Positions 42,313-50,029 of a stretch of DNA of 64,000 nt are shown here, one piece after another. The notes under the pieces are model-generated. The model searched no databases, was not told the DNA's origin, and was given only the letters and a program-made list of their open reading frames with translations. The DNA lies in contig NZ_CP163443.1 of NCBI RefSeq assembly GCF_041053055.1, positions 3,224,001 to 3,288,000 of the forward strand. The letters run 5' to 3'. The stretch comes from Streptomyces sp. R41 (GTDB lineage: Bacteria; Actinomycetota; Actinomycetes; Streptomycetales; Streptomycetaceae). Each line of letters opens with the position of its first letter. Position 1 is the stretch's first letter. A program made the position numbers and the translations under genes.

Positions 42313-43707
42313 GTGCAGGACTACGTTTTTCCCTCAGGCCGCAGGGCGGTTGCCGTGGTGAGCGGGGTGCTTACGCTCGCCGTCATGGGGATGGGAAGCC
42401 AGGCGCAGGCGGCGAGTTACGGCACGCCGAGCCTTTCGTTGTCGGCGGCGTACCTGTCCGGCGCGGTGGGTGCGACCGGTGATCCGGTCGTACGGGTGAC
42501 GGTCGCCCAGAGCGGTGCCGACGCCGGTGCGCTCGCCGTGTCGGTGACCCAGAGCAGCAAGACCTCGGTGGCGACCACGGGAGACGTCACCGTCACGGGA
42601 ACCGGCGCCACGCGTCAGGTCGCCGTCGCCGCGCGCGGCCGGGGCTACACCGACCTCACCGTGAAGGTGACGGGGGTCGACGGCCAGACGGCCACGAAGA
42701 CGCTGCACTACGCCGCGTCGGCCGCCGTCCAACAGAGCGCGGACAGCAGGTACTTCACCGGTTCCAGCGACGCCTCCGCCGCCGTCGACGTGGGCGGCGG
42801 GTACGCGGTCGTCGCGGACGACGAGTCCAACACGCTGCGCCTGTACGACCGTTCGACGTCGGGCGCGCCCGTCAGGACCTGGGACTTCAGCTCCAGGATC
42901 GGGGTCTCGAAGGAGATCGACATCGAGGGCGCCGCCCGCGTCGGCGACACCATCTACTGGACGGGCTCGCTGGGCAACAACAAGGACGGCGAGTACAAGT
43001 CGGCCCGCAACACGGTCTTCACGACCAAGGTCACCGGCTCGGGCGCGGCCACGACCCTCTCGTACGGCGGCTCGTACGCGAAGCTCCGCGACGACCTCGT
43101 CGCCTGGGACGAGGCGAACGGCGACCGCTACGGCTTCGCGGCGGGCACCGCCGGCGGCCAGGTCCCCAAGCAGATCGACGGCTTCAACGTGGAGGGCCTG
43201 GAGTTCGCCCCGGGCTCCACGACCACGGCGTACATCGGCTTCCGCGCGCCCCTCGCCCCGGCGGTGGCGGGCGGCAAGGCGCTCCTCGTCCCCGTCACGA
43301 ACATCGACAAGATGGTCGGCAGCGGCGCGTCGGCCACCTTCGGCGCCCCGATCGAGCTCGACCTCGGGGGCCTGTCGATCCGCGACATCCGCAAGAACGT
43401 CTCGAACCAGTACCTGATCGTCGCCGGGTCCTGGGCCGCCGACGACAACACCGACCCGTACGCCCTCTATTCCTGGGACGGCAACCCGGCCCACGCCCCG
43501 GTCAAGCGCCTCGACCTGCCCACCTCGGACCCCGGCGGCTGGGAGTCCGTCGTCGACGTCCCCGACCTGACGGTCTCGGGCGCCCGCGCCCAGCTGATCA
43601 CCGACGACGGCTCCGCCGACCTGTACGGCGACGGCACGGAGGCCAAGGACCTCACCCACCCGGAGTGGAAGAAGTCCCGGGCCACGTGGTTCACGGTCAC
43701 CGGCTGA
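42313..43707 (+). CDS. Secreted DUF3616-like protein
   Basis: A 464-aa exported protein. GTG 42313 has AAAGGG upstream and gives a signal peptide RRAVAVVSGVLTLAVMGMGS ending AQAA. Residues about 35-130 form an Ig-like repeat region (LSLSAAYLSGAVGATGDPVV). From about 150 is a beta-rich domain like DUF3616 (EIDIEGAARVGDTIYWTGSL, DGFNVEGLEFAPGSTTTAYI, DLGGLSIRDIRKN, YLIVAGSWAADDNTDPYALY). The role is unknown; location outside the cell is predicted. Confidence 0.85.
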   Translation: MQDYVFPSGRRAVAVVSGVLTLAVMGMGSQAQAASYGTPSLSLSAAYLSGAVGATGDPVVRVTVAQSGADAGALAVSVTQSSKTSVATTGDVTVTGTGATRQVAVAARGRGYTDLTVKVTGVDGQTATKTLHYAASAAVQQSADSRYFTGSSDASAAVDVGGGYAVVADDESNTLRLYDRSTSGAPVRTWDFSSRIGVSKEIDIEGAARVGDTIYWTGSLGNNKDGEYKSARNTVFTTKVTGSGAATTLSYGGSYAKLRDDLVAWDEANGDRYGFAAGTAGGQVPKQIDGFNVEGLEFAPGSTTTAYIGFRAPLAPAVAGGKALLVPVTNIDKMVGSGASATFGAPIELDLGGLSIRDIRKNVSNQYLIVAGSWAADDNTDPYALYSWDGNPAHAPVKRLDLPTSDPGGWESVVDVPDLTVSGARAQLITDDGSADLYGDGTEAKDLTHPEWKKSRATWFTVTG

Positions 43708-43732
43708 GGCAGCGGTAGCGGTAGCGGCGGTG

Positions 43733-44302
43733 CTACTCGACGCCCGCGGCGTCCAGCAGCACCGTCGCGGTCGTCATGGTCAGCCCGTCGAGCGTCTCGA
43801 CCCGGGCGCCCGCGCGGGCGCTCGCACCGTCGAAGACCAGCATCAGCTGCCGGGCGAGGAGATCGGGGTCGCGCGCGCCACCGCGCTCGGCCTCGACCCG
43901 GAACACCTCTTTGAGGCGCTGCTTGGCGCCGCCTGCGACCGCACTCGCCGGGTGCTCGGGGTCCTTCAGTTCGACCAGCACGGCGAGGAAGGGGCAGCCG
44001 CGGTACTCGGGCAGCGCCGATGCCTTCTCCAGCTGCTCGAAGACGCCCAAGATCCGCTCGCGCGGCGTGAGGGCCTCCGTCGAATCGGGCGCGAGCTGCT
44101 CCTCGACCTGCGGAATCCGCCGCTCCAGGCTCGCCGCGAGGAGGTCGTCCTTGCCGGCGAAGAGCTGGTACATCGACCTCTTCGAGACTCCGGCCGAGCG
44201 GCACAGCGCCTCGATGCCGATGGAGACGCCGTCGCGGTAGGACAACTCGGCCGCGGCGTCCAGCAGCCGGTCCCTCGGGGACGCCTTGTCTGTAGTGGCC
44301 AT
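43733..44302 (-). CDS. TetR-family repressor, probable regulator of the distal SDR gene
   Basis: A 189-aa regulator. The HTH occupies residues about 10-55 (RDRLLDAAAELSYRDGVSIG, LCRSAGVSKRSMYQLFAGKD). The C-terminal domain has the TetR_C layout with YRGCPFLAVLVELKDPEHPA. A perfect AAACCGATCGGT palindrome lies 33 bp before its start and the same palindrome occurs twice before the SDR gene at 46729-47430, so it probably represses itself and that gene. The inducer is unknown. Confidence 0.9.
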   Translation of the reverse strand: MATTDKASPRDRLLDAAAELSYRDGVSIGIEALCRSAGVSKRSMYQLFAGKDDLLAASLERRIPQVEEQLAPDSTEALTPRERILGVFEQLEKASALPEYRGCPFLAVLVELKDPEHPASAVAGGAKQRLKEVFRVEAERGGARDPDLLARQLMLVFDGASARAGARVETLDGLTMTTATVLLDAAGVE

Positions 44303-44334
44303 ACGGCGAGGTTACCTCGCAAGAGGCCGCGAGG

Positions 44335-44348
44335 AAACCGATCGGTAT
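44335..44348. promoter_or_regulatory. TetR operator, copy 1
   Basis: AAACCGATCGGTAT, with a perfect core palindrome ACCGATCGGT, between the divergent TetR and MoxR genes. It shares 12 of 14 bases with the two copies at 47457 and 47489. Confidence 0.8.
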
Positions 44349-44467
44349 ACCGAGGTGTGCGAGCCCCCTCACACAGGACGCCGTGCGACCACCCTCACAC
44401 GTGACAGGGGGGTGAACAAGCGCTTAGATAGTGAGCCGAACTCGCCCGTGCCGAGCTGGAGGCCCCG

Positions 44468-45328
44468 TTGCTCTTCACATCCGTCGACGATGTCTCCGCG
44501 CGCCTCGCCGAGACCGGCTATCTGGCGTCGCCCGCGGTCGCCACCACGGTCTTCCTGGCCGACCGCCTCGGCAAGCCGCTCCTGGTGGAGGGCCCCGCCG
44601 GGGTCGGCAAGACGGAGCTCGCCAAGGCCGTCGCGCAGGTCGCCGGAGCCCGGCTGGTCCGGCTGCAGTGCTACGAAGGCGTCGACGAGTCCCGGGCGCT
44701 GTACGAGTGGAACCACGCCAAGCAGCTGCTGCGCATCAGCGCGGGCCGCGACGAGACGTGGGACGAGGCGCGCACCGACATCTTCAGCGAGGAATTCCTG
44801 CTGGCGCGGCCGCTGTTGACCGCGATCCGCGGCGACGACCCGAAGGTGCTGCTGATCGACGAGACCGACAAGGCCGACGTCGAGGTGGAGGGCCTGCTGC
44901 TCGAAGTGCTCAGCGACTTCCAGGTCACCGTCCCCGAGCTGGGCACGATCAGCGCAACCAGCCGCCCCTTCGTGGTGCTCACCTCGAACGCGAGCCGCGA
45001 GCTGTCCGAGGCTCTGCGCCGCCGCTGTCTCTTCCTCCACATCGACTTCCCGGACGAGGAGTTGGAGCGTCGCATCGTACGGCTGAAGGTGCCGGGCCTC
45101 GACGAGGCGTTGGCGGAGTCCGTGGTGCGGGTGGTGGGCGCGCTGCGCGAGATGGACCTGCGGAAGGTCCCGTCGGTCGCCGAGACCATCGACTGGGCGC
45201 GCACGCTGCTCGCGCTCGGAGCGGACACCCTCGACGAGACCGTCGTGCACGACAGCCTCGGCGTGCTCCTCAAGCACCAGGACGACGTCCTCAAGGCGAC
45301 CGCCAAGCTCGACCTGGACGCCGTGTGA
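44468..45328 (+). CDS. MoxR-family AAA+ ATPase
   Basis: A 286-aa AAA+ ATPase of the MoxR class, chaperone-like proteins that act with VWA proteins to insert metal cofactors or mature complexes. Walker A GPAGVGKTELAKA is near residues 41-53, Walker B VLLIDETDKAD near 128-138, sensor 1 LTSNASRELSEALRRRC with Arg finger near 170-186. TTG start 44468 follows GGAGG. Its stop overlaps the following start (GTGA), tying it to the VWA gene. Confidence 0.92.
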   Translation: MLFTSVDDVSARLAETGYLASPAVATTVFLADRLGKPLLVEGPAGVGKTELAKAVAQVAGARLVRLQCYEGVDESRALYEWNHAKQLLRISAGRDETWDEARTDIFSEEFLLARPLLTAIRGDDPKVLLIDETDKADVEVEGLLLEVLSDFQVTVPELGTISATSRPFVVLTSNASRELSEALRRRCLFLHIDFPDEELERRIVRLKVPGLDEALAESVVRVVGALREMDLRKVPSVAETIDWARTLLALGADTLDETVVHDSLGVLLKHQDDVLKATAKLDLDAV

Positions 45329-46692
45329 CCGCGCCGTCGGCCGGTGCGGCGGAGCGGTTGACGGGTCTGGTCGGAGCGCTGCGCTCGCACGGGGTGCGGA
45401 TCGGCACCGGGGAGACCCTGGACGCCGCACAGGCGTTGGAGGCGCTCGGCCTCGCCGACCGGGAACGGCTGCGCGAAGGGCTCGCCGCCACGCTGCTCCA
45501 CAGCACGGGGCAGCGGCGGGTGTTCGATCCGGTCTTCGACGTGTACTTTCCGCGTCGCGTCGGGGCGTCGCCGGACAGCGAAGCGCCCGCCGACCGGGAG
45601 GACCTGCGCAGCCGGCTCGCGGCGGCGCTCGCGGCCGACGACCAGGCGGCGATCGCCCGGCTGGCGGTCGAGGCGGTGGACGGCTTCGGCGGCTACGGTT
45701 CCTCGCCGGGGTCGGACGGCTGGTCGTCGTACCAGACGCTCGACCGGCTGCGGCCGCAGACGCTGATGGCGCGGGTTCGCGACAGCGTCCGGTCGCGGCG
45801 CGGCGGGACGGGGTTCACCGACCGGCTGCTGGAGGACGAGATCCGGCGGCGCATCGAGGCCTTCCGCGCGCAGGTCGCCACGGAGGCGCGGCGCCGGGTC
45901 GCCGAGCGGCGCGGCCGGGACGAGATCGCGCGGCGGGCGGTGGCCCCGACCGCCGACCGGGTCGACTTCCTGTTCGCGGGGCGGACCCAGCTCGCCGAGC
46001 TGCGCAGGGTGGTGCAGCCGCTCGCGCGCAAGCTGGCCACCCGGCTCGCCGCACGCCGCCGCCGGGCCGCCCGCGGCACCATCGACCTGCGGCGGACCCT
46101 GCGCGGGTCGCTGTCGACGGGCGGGGTACCGATGCGCCCGGTGCTGCGCAGGCGCCGCCCCGTCCGGCCCGAACTCGTGCTGCTGTGCGACGTGTCGGGC
46201 TCGGTGTCGGGATTCTCCGACTTCACGATGCTGCTGGTGCAGGCCCTGCACGACCAGTTCAGCAAGGTGCGGGTGTTCGCCTTCGTCAACCGGATCGACG
46301 AGGTGACCGGGCTGCTGGTGCACGGCACGGCCGACCCGGAGGGGCTGGGCGCCCGTATCCGGGCGGAGGCCACGCTGACGGGCTGGCACGGCAGCAGCGA
46401 CTACGGCGTCGCGTTCGGCGAGTTCGACGAGCGGTACGCCGACGCGGTCGGGCCGCGCACGACCGCGTTCGTCCTCGGCGACGCCCGTACGAACATGAGC
46501 GACCCGAATCTCCCGGCCGTGCGGCACCTCTCCCAGCGGGCCCGCCGCGTCTACTGGCTGAACCCCGAGCAGCGGTCCCAGTGGGGCACGGGCGACTCCG
46601 CCGCGCCCGCCTACGCCGAACTCGTCGAGATGCACGAGTGCCGCAACGCCCGGCAGCTCAGCGAGCTGATCGCCCGCTTGCTGCCGGTCTGA
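45325..46692 (+). CDS. VWA-domain protein (CoxE-like)
   Basis: A 455-aa partner of the MoxR ATPase. The VWA domain in the C-terminal half has the MIDAS metal site DVSGSVSGF near residues 290-298, with a Thr in LTGWHGSSDYG and Asp in VLGDARTNMSDPNLPAV. The N-terminal half is Arg-rich and helical (RRRIEAFRAQVATEARRRVA). This is the layout of CoxE, the companion of the CO-dehydrogenase MoxR CoxD. No CO-dehydrogenase gene is near, so the client is unknown. Start GTG overlaps the ATPase stop by 4 nt. Confidence 0.9.
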   Translation: MTAPSAGAAERLTGLVGALRSHGVRIGTGETLDAAQALEALGLADRERLREGLAATLLHSTGQRRVFDPVFDVYFPRRVGASPDSEAPADREDLRSRLAAALAADDQAAIARLAVEAVDGFGGYGSSPGSDGWSSYQTLDRLRPQTLMARVRDSVRSRRGGTGFTDRLLEDEIRRRIEAFRAQVATEARRRVAERRGRDEIARRAVAPTADRVDFLFAGRTQLAELRRVVQPLARKLATRLAARRRRAARGTIDLRRTLRGSLSTGGVPMRPVLRRRRPVRPELVLLCDVSGSVSGFSDFTMLLVQALHDQFSKVRVFAFVNRIDEVTGLLVHGTADPEGLGARIRAEATLTGWHGSSDYGVAFGEFDERYADAVGPRTTAFVLGDARTNMSDPNLPAVRHLSQRARRVYWLNPEQRSQWGTGDSAAPAYAELVEMHECRNARQLSELIARLLPV

Positions 46693-46728
46693 GATCATCC
46701 GCCCACTGCCGGTCCGACCACGGTCCGA

Positions 46729-47430
46729 CTACGCCGACAGCTGCGGATACATCGCGCCGATGTCCTGCGACAGCTGGGCCTTGACGTGCCGGGAGACGTC
46801 GTCGGCCAGCACCTCGAAGGCACCGGACTCGATGCCGTCGAGCGCCTGGGCCGCGACGCTCTCAGGGGTGGACTTCGGTGCGTCGACATGCGCGGCCAAG
46901 TCCGTGTCGACGTAACCGACATGGAGTCCGGTGACCTCGATGCCGCGCGGCTTCAGATCGAGGCGCAGGGAGTTGGTCTGCGACCAGAGGGCGGCCTTGG
47001 ACGCACTGTAGGAGTTCAGGAGGCCGATCCACGACAGCACCGAGTGGACGTTGAGGATGTGGCCGCCGCCGTTGCGCTCGATGATCGGGACGAAGGCGCG
47101 CGTGACGAGGAGCGGGCCGTAGAAGTTCGTCTCGAACTCGCGGCGGACGTCCTCGACGGGCGAGTCCAGGAAGTTCGCGTTCACGGACGCGCCGGCGTTG
47201 TTGATCAGGACGGTGACGTCCTGCGCCTGCTTGGCGGCCGCGGCGACGGACGCGGGGTCGCTCACTTCCAGCGCCAGCGGCACGGCGTCGGGGTGCGTGA
47301 CCGTCCGGGGGTCGCGCGCGGTGGCGTACACCTTCTGCGCGCCGCGCTCGTACAGGGACTGCACCAGCGCCCGGCCGATACCGCGGCTGCCGCCGGTGAC
47401 GAGGGCGACCGAACCTTCGATGGATGTCAT
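46729..47430 (-). CDS. SDR-family oxidoreductase under TetR control
   Basis: A 233-aa short-chain dehydrogenase. TGGSRGIGRALVQSL is the NAD(P) loop (residues 12-26), NNAGASVNANF near 76, Ser in VHSVLSWIG near 132, YSASKAA near 145 (catalytic Tyr and Lys). An NADP preference is suggested by Arg residues after beta-2 (YATARDPRTVTH). Two operators before the start are the same as the one at the TetR gene 2.6 kb away. The substrate is not known. Confidence 0.92.
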   Translation of the reverse strand: MTSIEGSVALVTGGSRGIGRALVQSLYERGAQKVYATARDPRTVTHPDAVPLALEVSDPASVAAAAKQAQDVTVLINNAGASVNANFLDSPVEDVRREFETNFYGPLLVTRAFVPIIERNGGGHILNVHSVLSWIGLLNSYSASKAALWSQTNSLRLDLKPRGIEVTGLHVGYVDTDLAAHVDAPKSTPESVAAQALDGIESGAFEVLADDVSRHVKAQLSQDIGAMYPQLSA

Positions 47431-47456
47431 GGGTACTCCCAGGAACGAATAACGAG

Positions 47457-47502
47457 AAACCGATCGGTTTACCTACTTCCGCGAGAGTAAACCGATCGGT
47501 TT
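47457..47502. promoter_or_regulatory. Two identical TetR operators before the SDR gene
   Basis: AAACCGATCGGTTT occurs at 47457-47470 and 47489-47502, both 14-bp perfect palindromes with centres 32 bp apart, about three helical turns. The sites flank the probable promoter of the SDR gene. The same core lies before the TetR gene. Confidence 0.85.
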
Positions 47503-47528
47503 CCCACCGCAAGGCGGGACCCGGGCGA

Positions 47529-47697
47529 CGGCCGTTCCGCGTGGCTCACCCGCGCGCCGGCCGTTCCGCGTGACTCACCCGCGCGCCGGGCGTTCCGCGT
47601 GACTCACCCGCGCGCCGGCCGTTCCGCGTGACTCACCCGCGCGCCGGGCGTTCCGCGTGACTCACCCGCACGCCGGCCGTTCCGCGTGACTCAAAGG
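47529..47697. repeat. Six 29-bp tandem repeats
   Basis: The unit GCCGTTCCGCGTGACTCACC and the following CGCGCGCCG repeats at exactly 29-bp intervals (GTTCCGC at 47534, 47563, 47592, 47621, 47650, 47679). Alternate units read GGCCGTTCC and GGGCGTTCC. Each contains the dyad GTGACTCAC. Units abut directly with no spacers, so this is not CRISPR. The function is unknown; it could be a multi-site protein binding array or replication slippage. Confidence 0.9.
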
Positions 47698-47737
47698 ACG
47701 CGCGTGCCGACCACGTTTCCGAAATCGCCCCGCTCCG

Positions 47738-47772
47738 CGCGACGGAACCGCCGCCCCGCCCCGTAGAGCAGA
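47738..47772 (+). promoter_or_regulatory. Candidate sigma-factor promoter, copy A (transglycosylase)
   Basis: CGCGACGGA and, 14 bp further, CCGTAGAGCAGA. The identical pair with identical spacing occurs before the mce ATPase (copy B). GACGGA and GTAGAG are separated by 16 bp, a spacing typical for extracytoplasmic-function sigma promoters. The start codon of the lytic transglycosylase follows at 47804 behind GGGAGGGG. Confidence 0.65.
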
Positions 47773-47803
47773 CGACATCGGCCCACAGGGAGGGGAGCTC
47801 AAC

Positions 47804-48850
47804 GTGGCAGGGCACAGAGTCAAAGGCGTCAGGGGTGCGGCGATCGCGGCGGCGGCGATGGCCGCGCTGACCGCGTCACAGGCGCCGGGTGCGGTCCCGG
47901 CAGGGACCTCCGCCCCCCAGCGGGAGGCGCCCACCGAGCACGGGCAGAGCGTGTCGGGAGACACCCCGTACCGCACCGACCTCCCGCCGCTGCGGACCCG
48001 GGCACGCGAGCGCGGGGCATCGGAGGCGGGCGCCGCCCTGCCGGCAAGCGTGTTCGCCGCCTACCGGCACGCCGAGGCGGAGCTCGCGCGCACCGCGCCC
48101 GGCTGCCGGCTGCGGTGGCAGTTGCTGGCCGCGATCGGCCAGGTGGAGTCCGGGCAGGCGCGGGGCGGCCGGGTGACGGCGGACGGTACGACCGTGGCGC
48201 CGATCCTCGGGCCGCGGCTGGACGGCGGCGCCTTCGCCGTCGTGCGGGACACCGACGGCGGCGCGTACGACGGGGACGCGGCCTACGACCGGGCGGTCGG
48301 ACCGATGCAGTTCATCCCGTCGACCTGGGCCCGCTGGGGCACGGACGGCAACGGCGACGGGCGGGCCGACCCGGGCAACGTCTTCGACGCGGCGCTCGCC
48401 GCCGGGCGCTACCTGTGCGCGGGCGGGCGGGACCTCTCCGACCCGGCCGAGCTGGACCGGGCGGTCCTCGGCTACAACCACTCGGAGGCCTATCTGCGCA
48501 CGGTCAGGGCCTGGTACGCGTACTTCCTGGAAGGGCACCGGGTGGTGCCGGACAGCCCCGCGAAGCCCTCGGCGCACCGGGAGCCGTCGCGGCCCCCGTC
48601 CACGCCGAAGCCCTCCCGCCGTCCGAGCGCCGCCCCCTCCCCGGCACCGTCCGCACCTGCCTCGCCGACCCCCGGCACGTCCCGTCCGGCGGGCGGGCCC
48701 AAGGAGACGGAGGAGCCCCAACTCCCCACGCCCGGCCCGGACATCGAGCTGCCCGGCGCCGACCTGCTGCCCAGCGACGGTCCGCTGACCAGCAACGGTG
48801 TGGACTCGATGGCCTCCGCCCCCTCCACAACCGCGGATACTGGGCGGTAA
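47804..48850 (+). CDS. Secreted lytic murein transglycosylase (SLT-like)
   Basis: A 348-aa exported wall enzyme. GTG start, a signal peptide near residues 8-30 (RGAAIAAAAMAALTASQAPG), then a lysozyme-like domain about 75-245. LAAIGQVESGQARGG supplies the catalytic Glu near 113 and GPMQFIPSTWARWGTDGNGD the typical SLT block, with GYNHSEAYLRTV later. The C-terminal 100 residues are Pro/Ser/Thr-rich. It is expected to cut glycan strands during growth. Its promoter resembles that of the mce operon and the sigma factor gene follows at 54 nt. Confidence 0.9.
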   Translation: MAGHRVKGVRGAAIAAAAMAALTASQAPGAVPAGTSAPQREAPTEHGQSVSGDTPYRTDLPPLRTRARERGASEAGAALPASVFAAYRHAEAELARTAPGCRLRWQLLAAIGQVESGQARGGRVTADGTTVAPILGPRLDGGAFAVVRDTDGGAYDGDAAYDRAVGPMQFIPSTWARWGTDGNGDGRADPGNVFDAALAAGRYLCAGGRDLSDPAELDRAVLGYNHSEAYLRTVRAWYAYFLEGHRVVPDSPAKPSAHREPSRPPSTPKPSRRPSAAPSPAPSAPASPTPGTSRPAGGPKETEEPQLPTPGPDIELPGADLLPSDGPLTSNGVDSMASAPSTTADTGR

Positions 48851-48904
48851 TGTCGCCACCCGCCGGACGGCACGAGACCGGCGGATGAGCGCGAAGGGGC
48901 CCTC

Positions 48905-49915
48905 ATGGCGACGGACATGCCTGCGGAGATGCAAGCGGCCGACGACCGTTGGCAGCGCATGTGGAGCCACCGCGAGCAACTGCTCAAGGTGGCCCGGCGC
49001 AGGTCGATGAGCTCGGAGGACGCCGAGGACGCGGTGCACGAGGCGATGCTGCGCGCCGCGGAACGCCCCGACCTGGACGACGAGCGCCTCGGCGCCTGGC
49101 TGACGACCGTGACCATGCGGCTGTGCGTCGATCGGTACCGCCAGGTCAACCGTGAGGCCGAGGTGCACCGCAGCCCCACGCTCACCGCACCGGGTCCGGT
49201 GCCCGTCGAGGAGGCGGTGTGCGACCGGGCCGAGGCGAAGTGGCTGGCCGTGCGCAGCGGGGAGCTGCCCGCGCGCCAGGCCGAGGCGCTCCGGCTGAAG
49301 TCCGAGGACCTCGACGTCGGCCAGGTCGCCGTGCGCATGGGGCTGAGCTACCGGACCGTCGAGTCGCTGCTCGCCCGGGCCCGGCGCACGCTGCGCAATT
49401 CGCTGGCCGGAACGCTGGGCCTCGCCCTGTTCCTGTGGGGGCGCGGCAAGCTGCGCGCGAGCGGACACGCGCAGGCCGTGGCGGTGACCTCGACGGCCGC
49501 GACTCTGGTGGTGGCGGGGTTCGTGCTGCCGTACGTCCACGACGCGGACGGGAAGGGCACGACTCCGGGTCCGTCCGTGTCCCGTATGGCCCAGAAGACC
49601 ACGGAGACCGTACGGCCCGACGGCGCGGGCCGGGCAGCCACCCCGAACGCCCGTGAGCTGTCGGCCGCCCCGACGGCTCCCGGCGCGACGCCGTCGACCG
49701 GCGGCCACGACCGGTCGCTGCTGCCGCTGTCGGTGCCGCCCCTGCCGGAGGCCTCGCTGTCACCGGTGCCGGCCGTCCCCGAGGTCCCGGCGGTGTCCGA
49801 CCTGCCGAGCGTGCCCGCTCTCCCTGATGTGCCGGCCGCGTCCGCGGTCCCGACGACGCTTCCGGCCGTACCGAAGGCTCCCGTCGAGGTACCGACCCCG
49901 ACCGCACTGCCGTAG
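48905..49915 (+). CDS. Sigma-70-family (ECF-like) factor with a transmembrane segment and Pro-rich tail
   Basis: A 336-aa protein. Residues about 20-85 hold a sigma region-2 domain (HREQLLKVARRRSMSSEDAE, DAVHEAMLRAAERPD) and about 115-165 a region-4 helix-turn-helix (LPARQAEALRLKSEDLDVGQ, VAVRMGLSYRTVESLLARAR). A hydrophobic helix follows near residues 190-211 (VAVTSTAATLVVAGFVLPYV), then about 110 Pro/Val/Ala-rich residues ending VPTPTALP. So the DNA-binding part is cytoplasmic and the tail would face outside, unusual for a sigma factor. It lies between the transglycosylase and mce genes, and their promoters share a motif. Confidence 0.85.
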   Translation: MATDMPAEMQAADDRWQRMWSHREQLLKVARRRSMSSEDAEDAVHEAMLRAAERPDLDDERLGAWLTTVTMRLCVDRYRQVNREAEVHRSPTLTAPGPVPVEEAVCDRAEAKWLAVRSGELPARQAEALRLKSEDLDVGQVAVRMGLSYRTVESLLARARRTLRNSLAGTLGLALFLWGRGKLRASGHAQAVAVTSTAATLVVAGFVLPYVHDADGKGTTPGPSVSRMAQKTTETVRPDGAGRAATPNARELSAAPTAPGATPSTGGHDRSLLPLSVPPLPEASLSPVPAVPEVPAVSDLPSVPALPDVPAASAVPTTLPAVPKAPVEVPTPTALP

Positions 49916-49959
49916 AACCCTCGGAACCCTCGGAGCCCTCGAAAAAAATCCGCCTCCGT

Positions 49960-49994
49960 CGCGACGGACGCCCCGCCCCTCCCCGTAGAGCAGA
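49960..49994 (+). promoter_or_regulatory. Candidate sigma-factor promoter, copy B (mce operon)
   Basis: CGCGACGGA at 49960-49968 and CCGTAGAGCAGA at 49983-49994, the same elements and 14-bp gap as copy A. The predicted transcription start lies just after 49994, so translation must start at ATG 50030, not at the ATG inside the motif. Confidence 0.65.
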
Positions 49995-50029
49995 TGTCGG
50001 AGCTGCTGCACGGCCGAAGGGTGGACCGG

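Noticed and set aside
44671..46698. 675-codon open frame on the minus strand opposite the MoxR/VWA genes
   Set aside because: Antisense to both genes and lacks a sensible start or domain.
47529..47697. CRISPR array from the 29-bp repeats
   Set aside because: The units abut with no variable spacers, and no cas gene is present.
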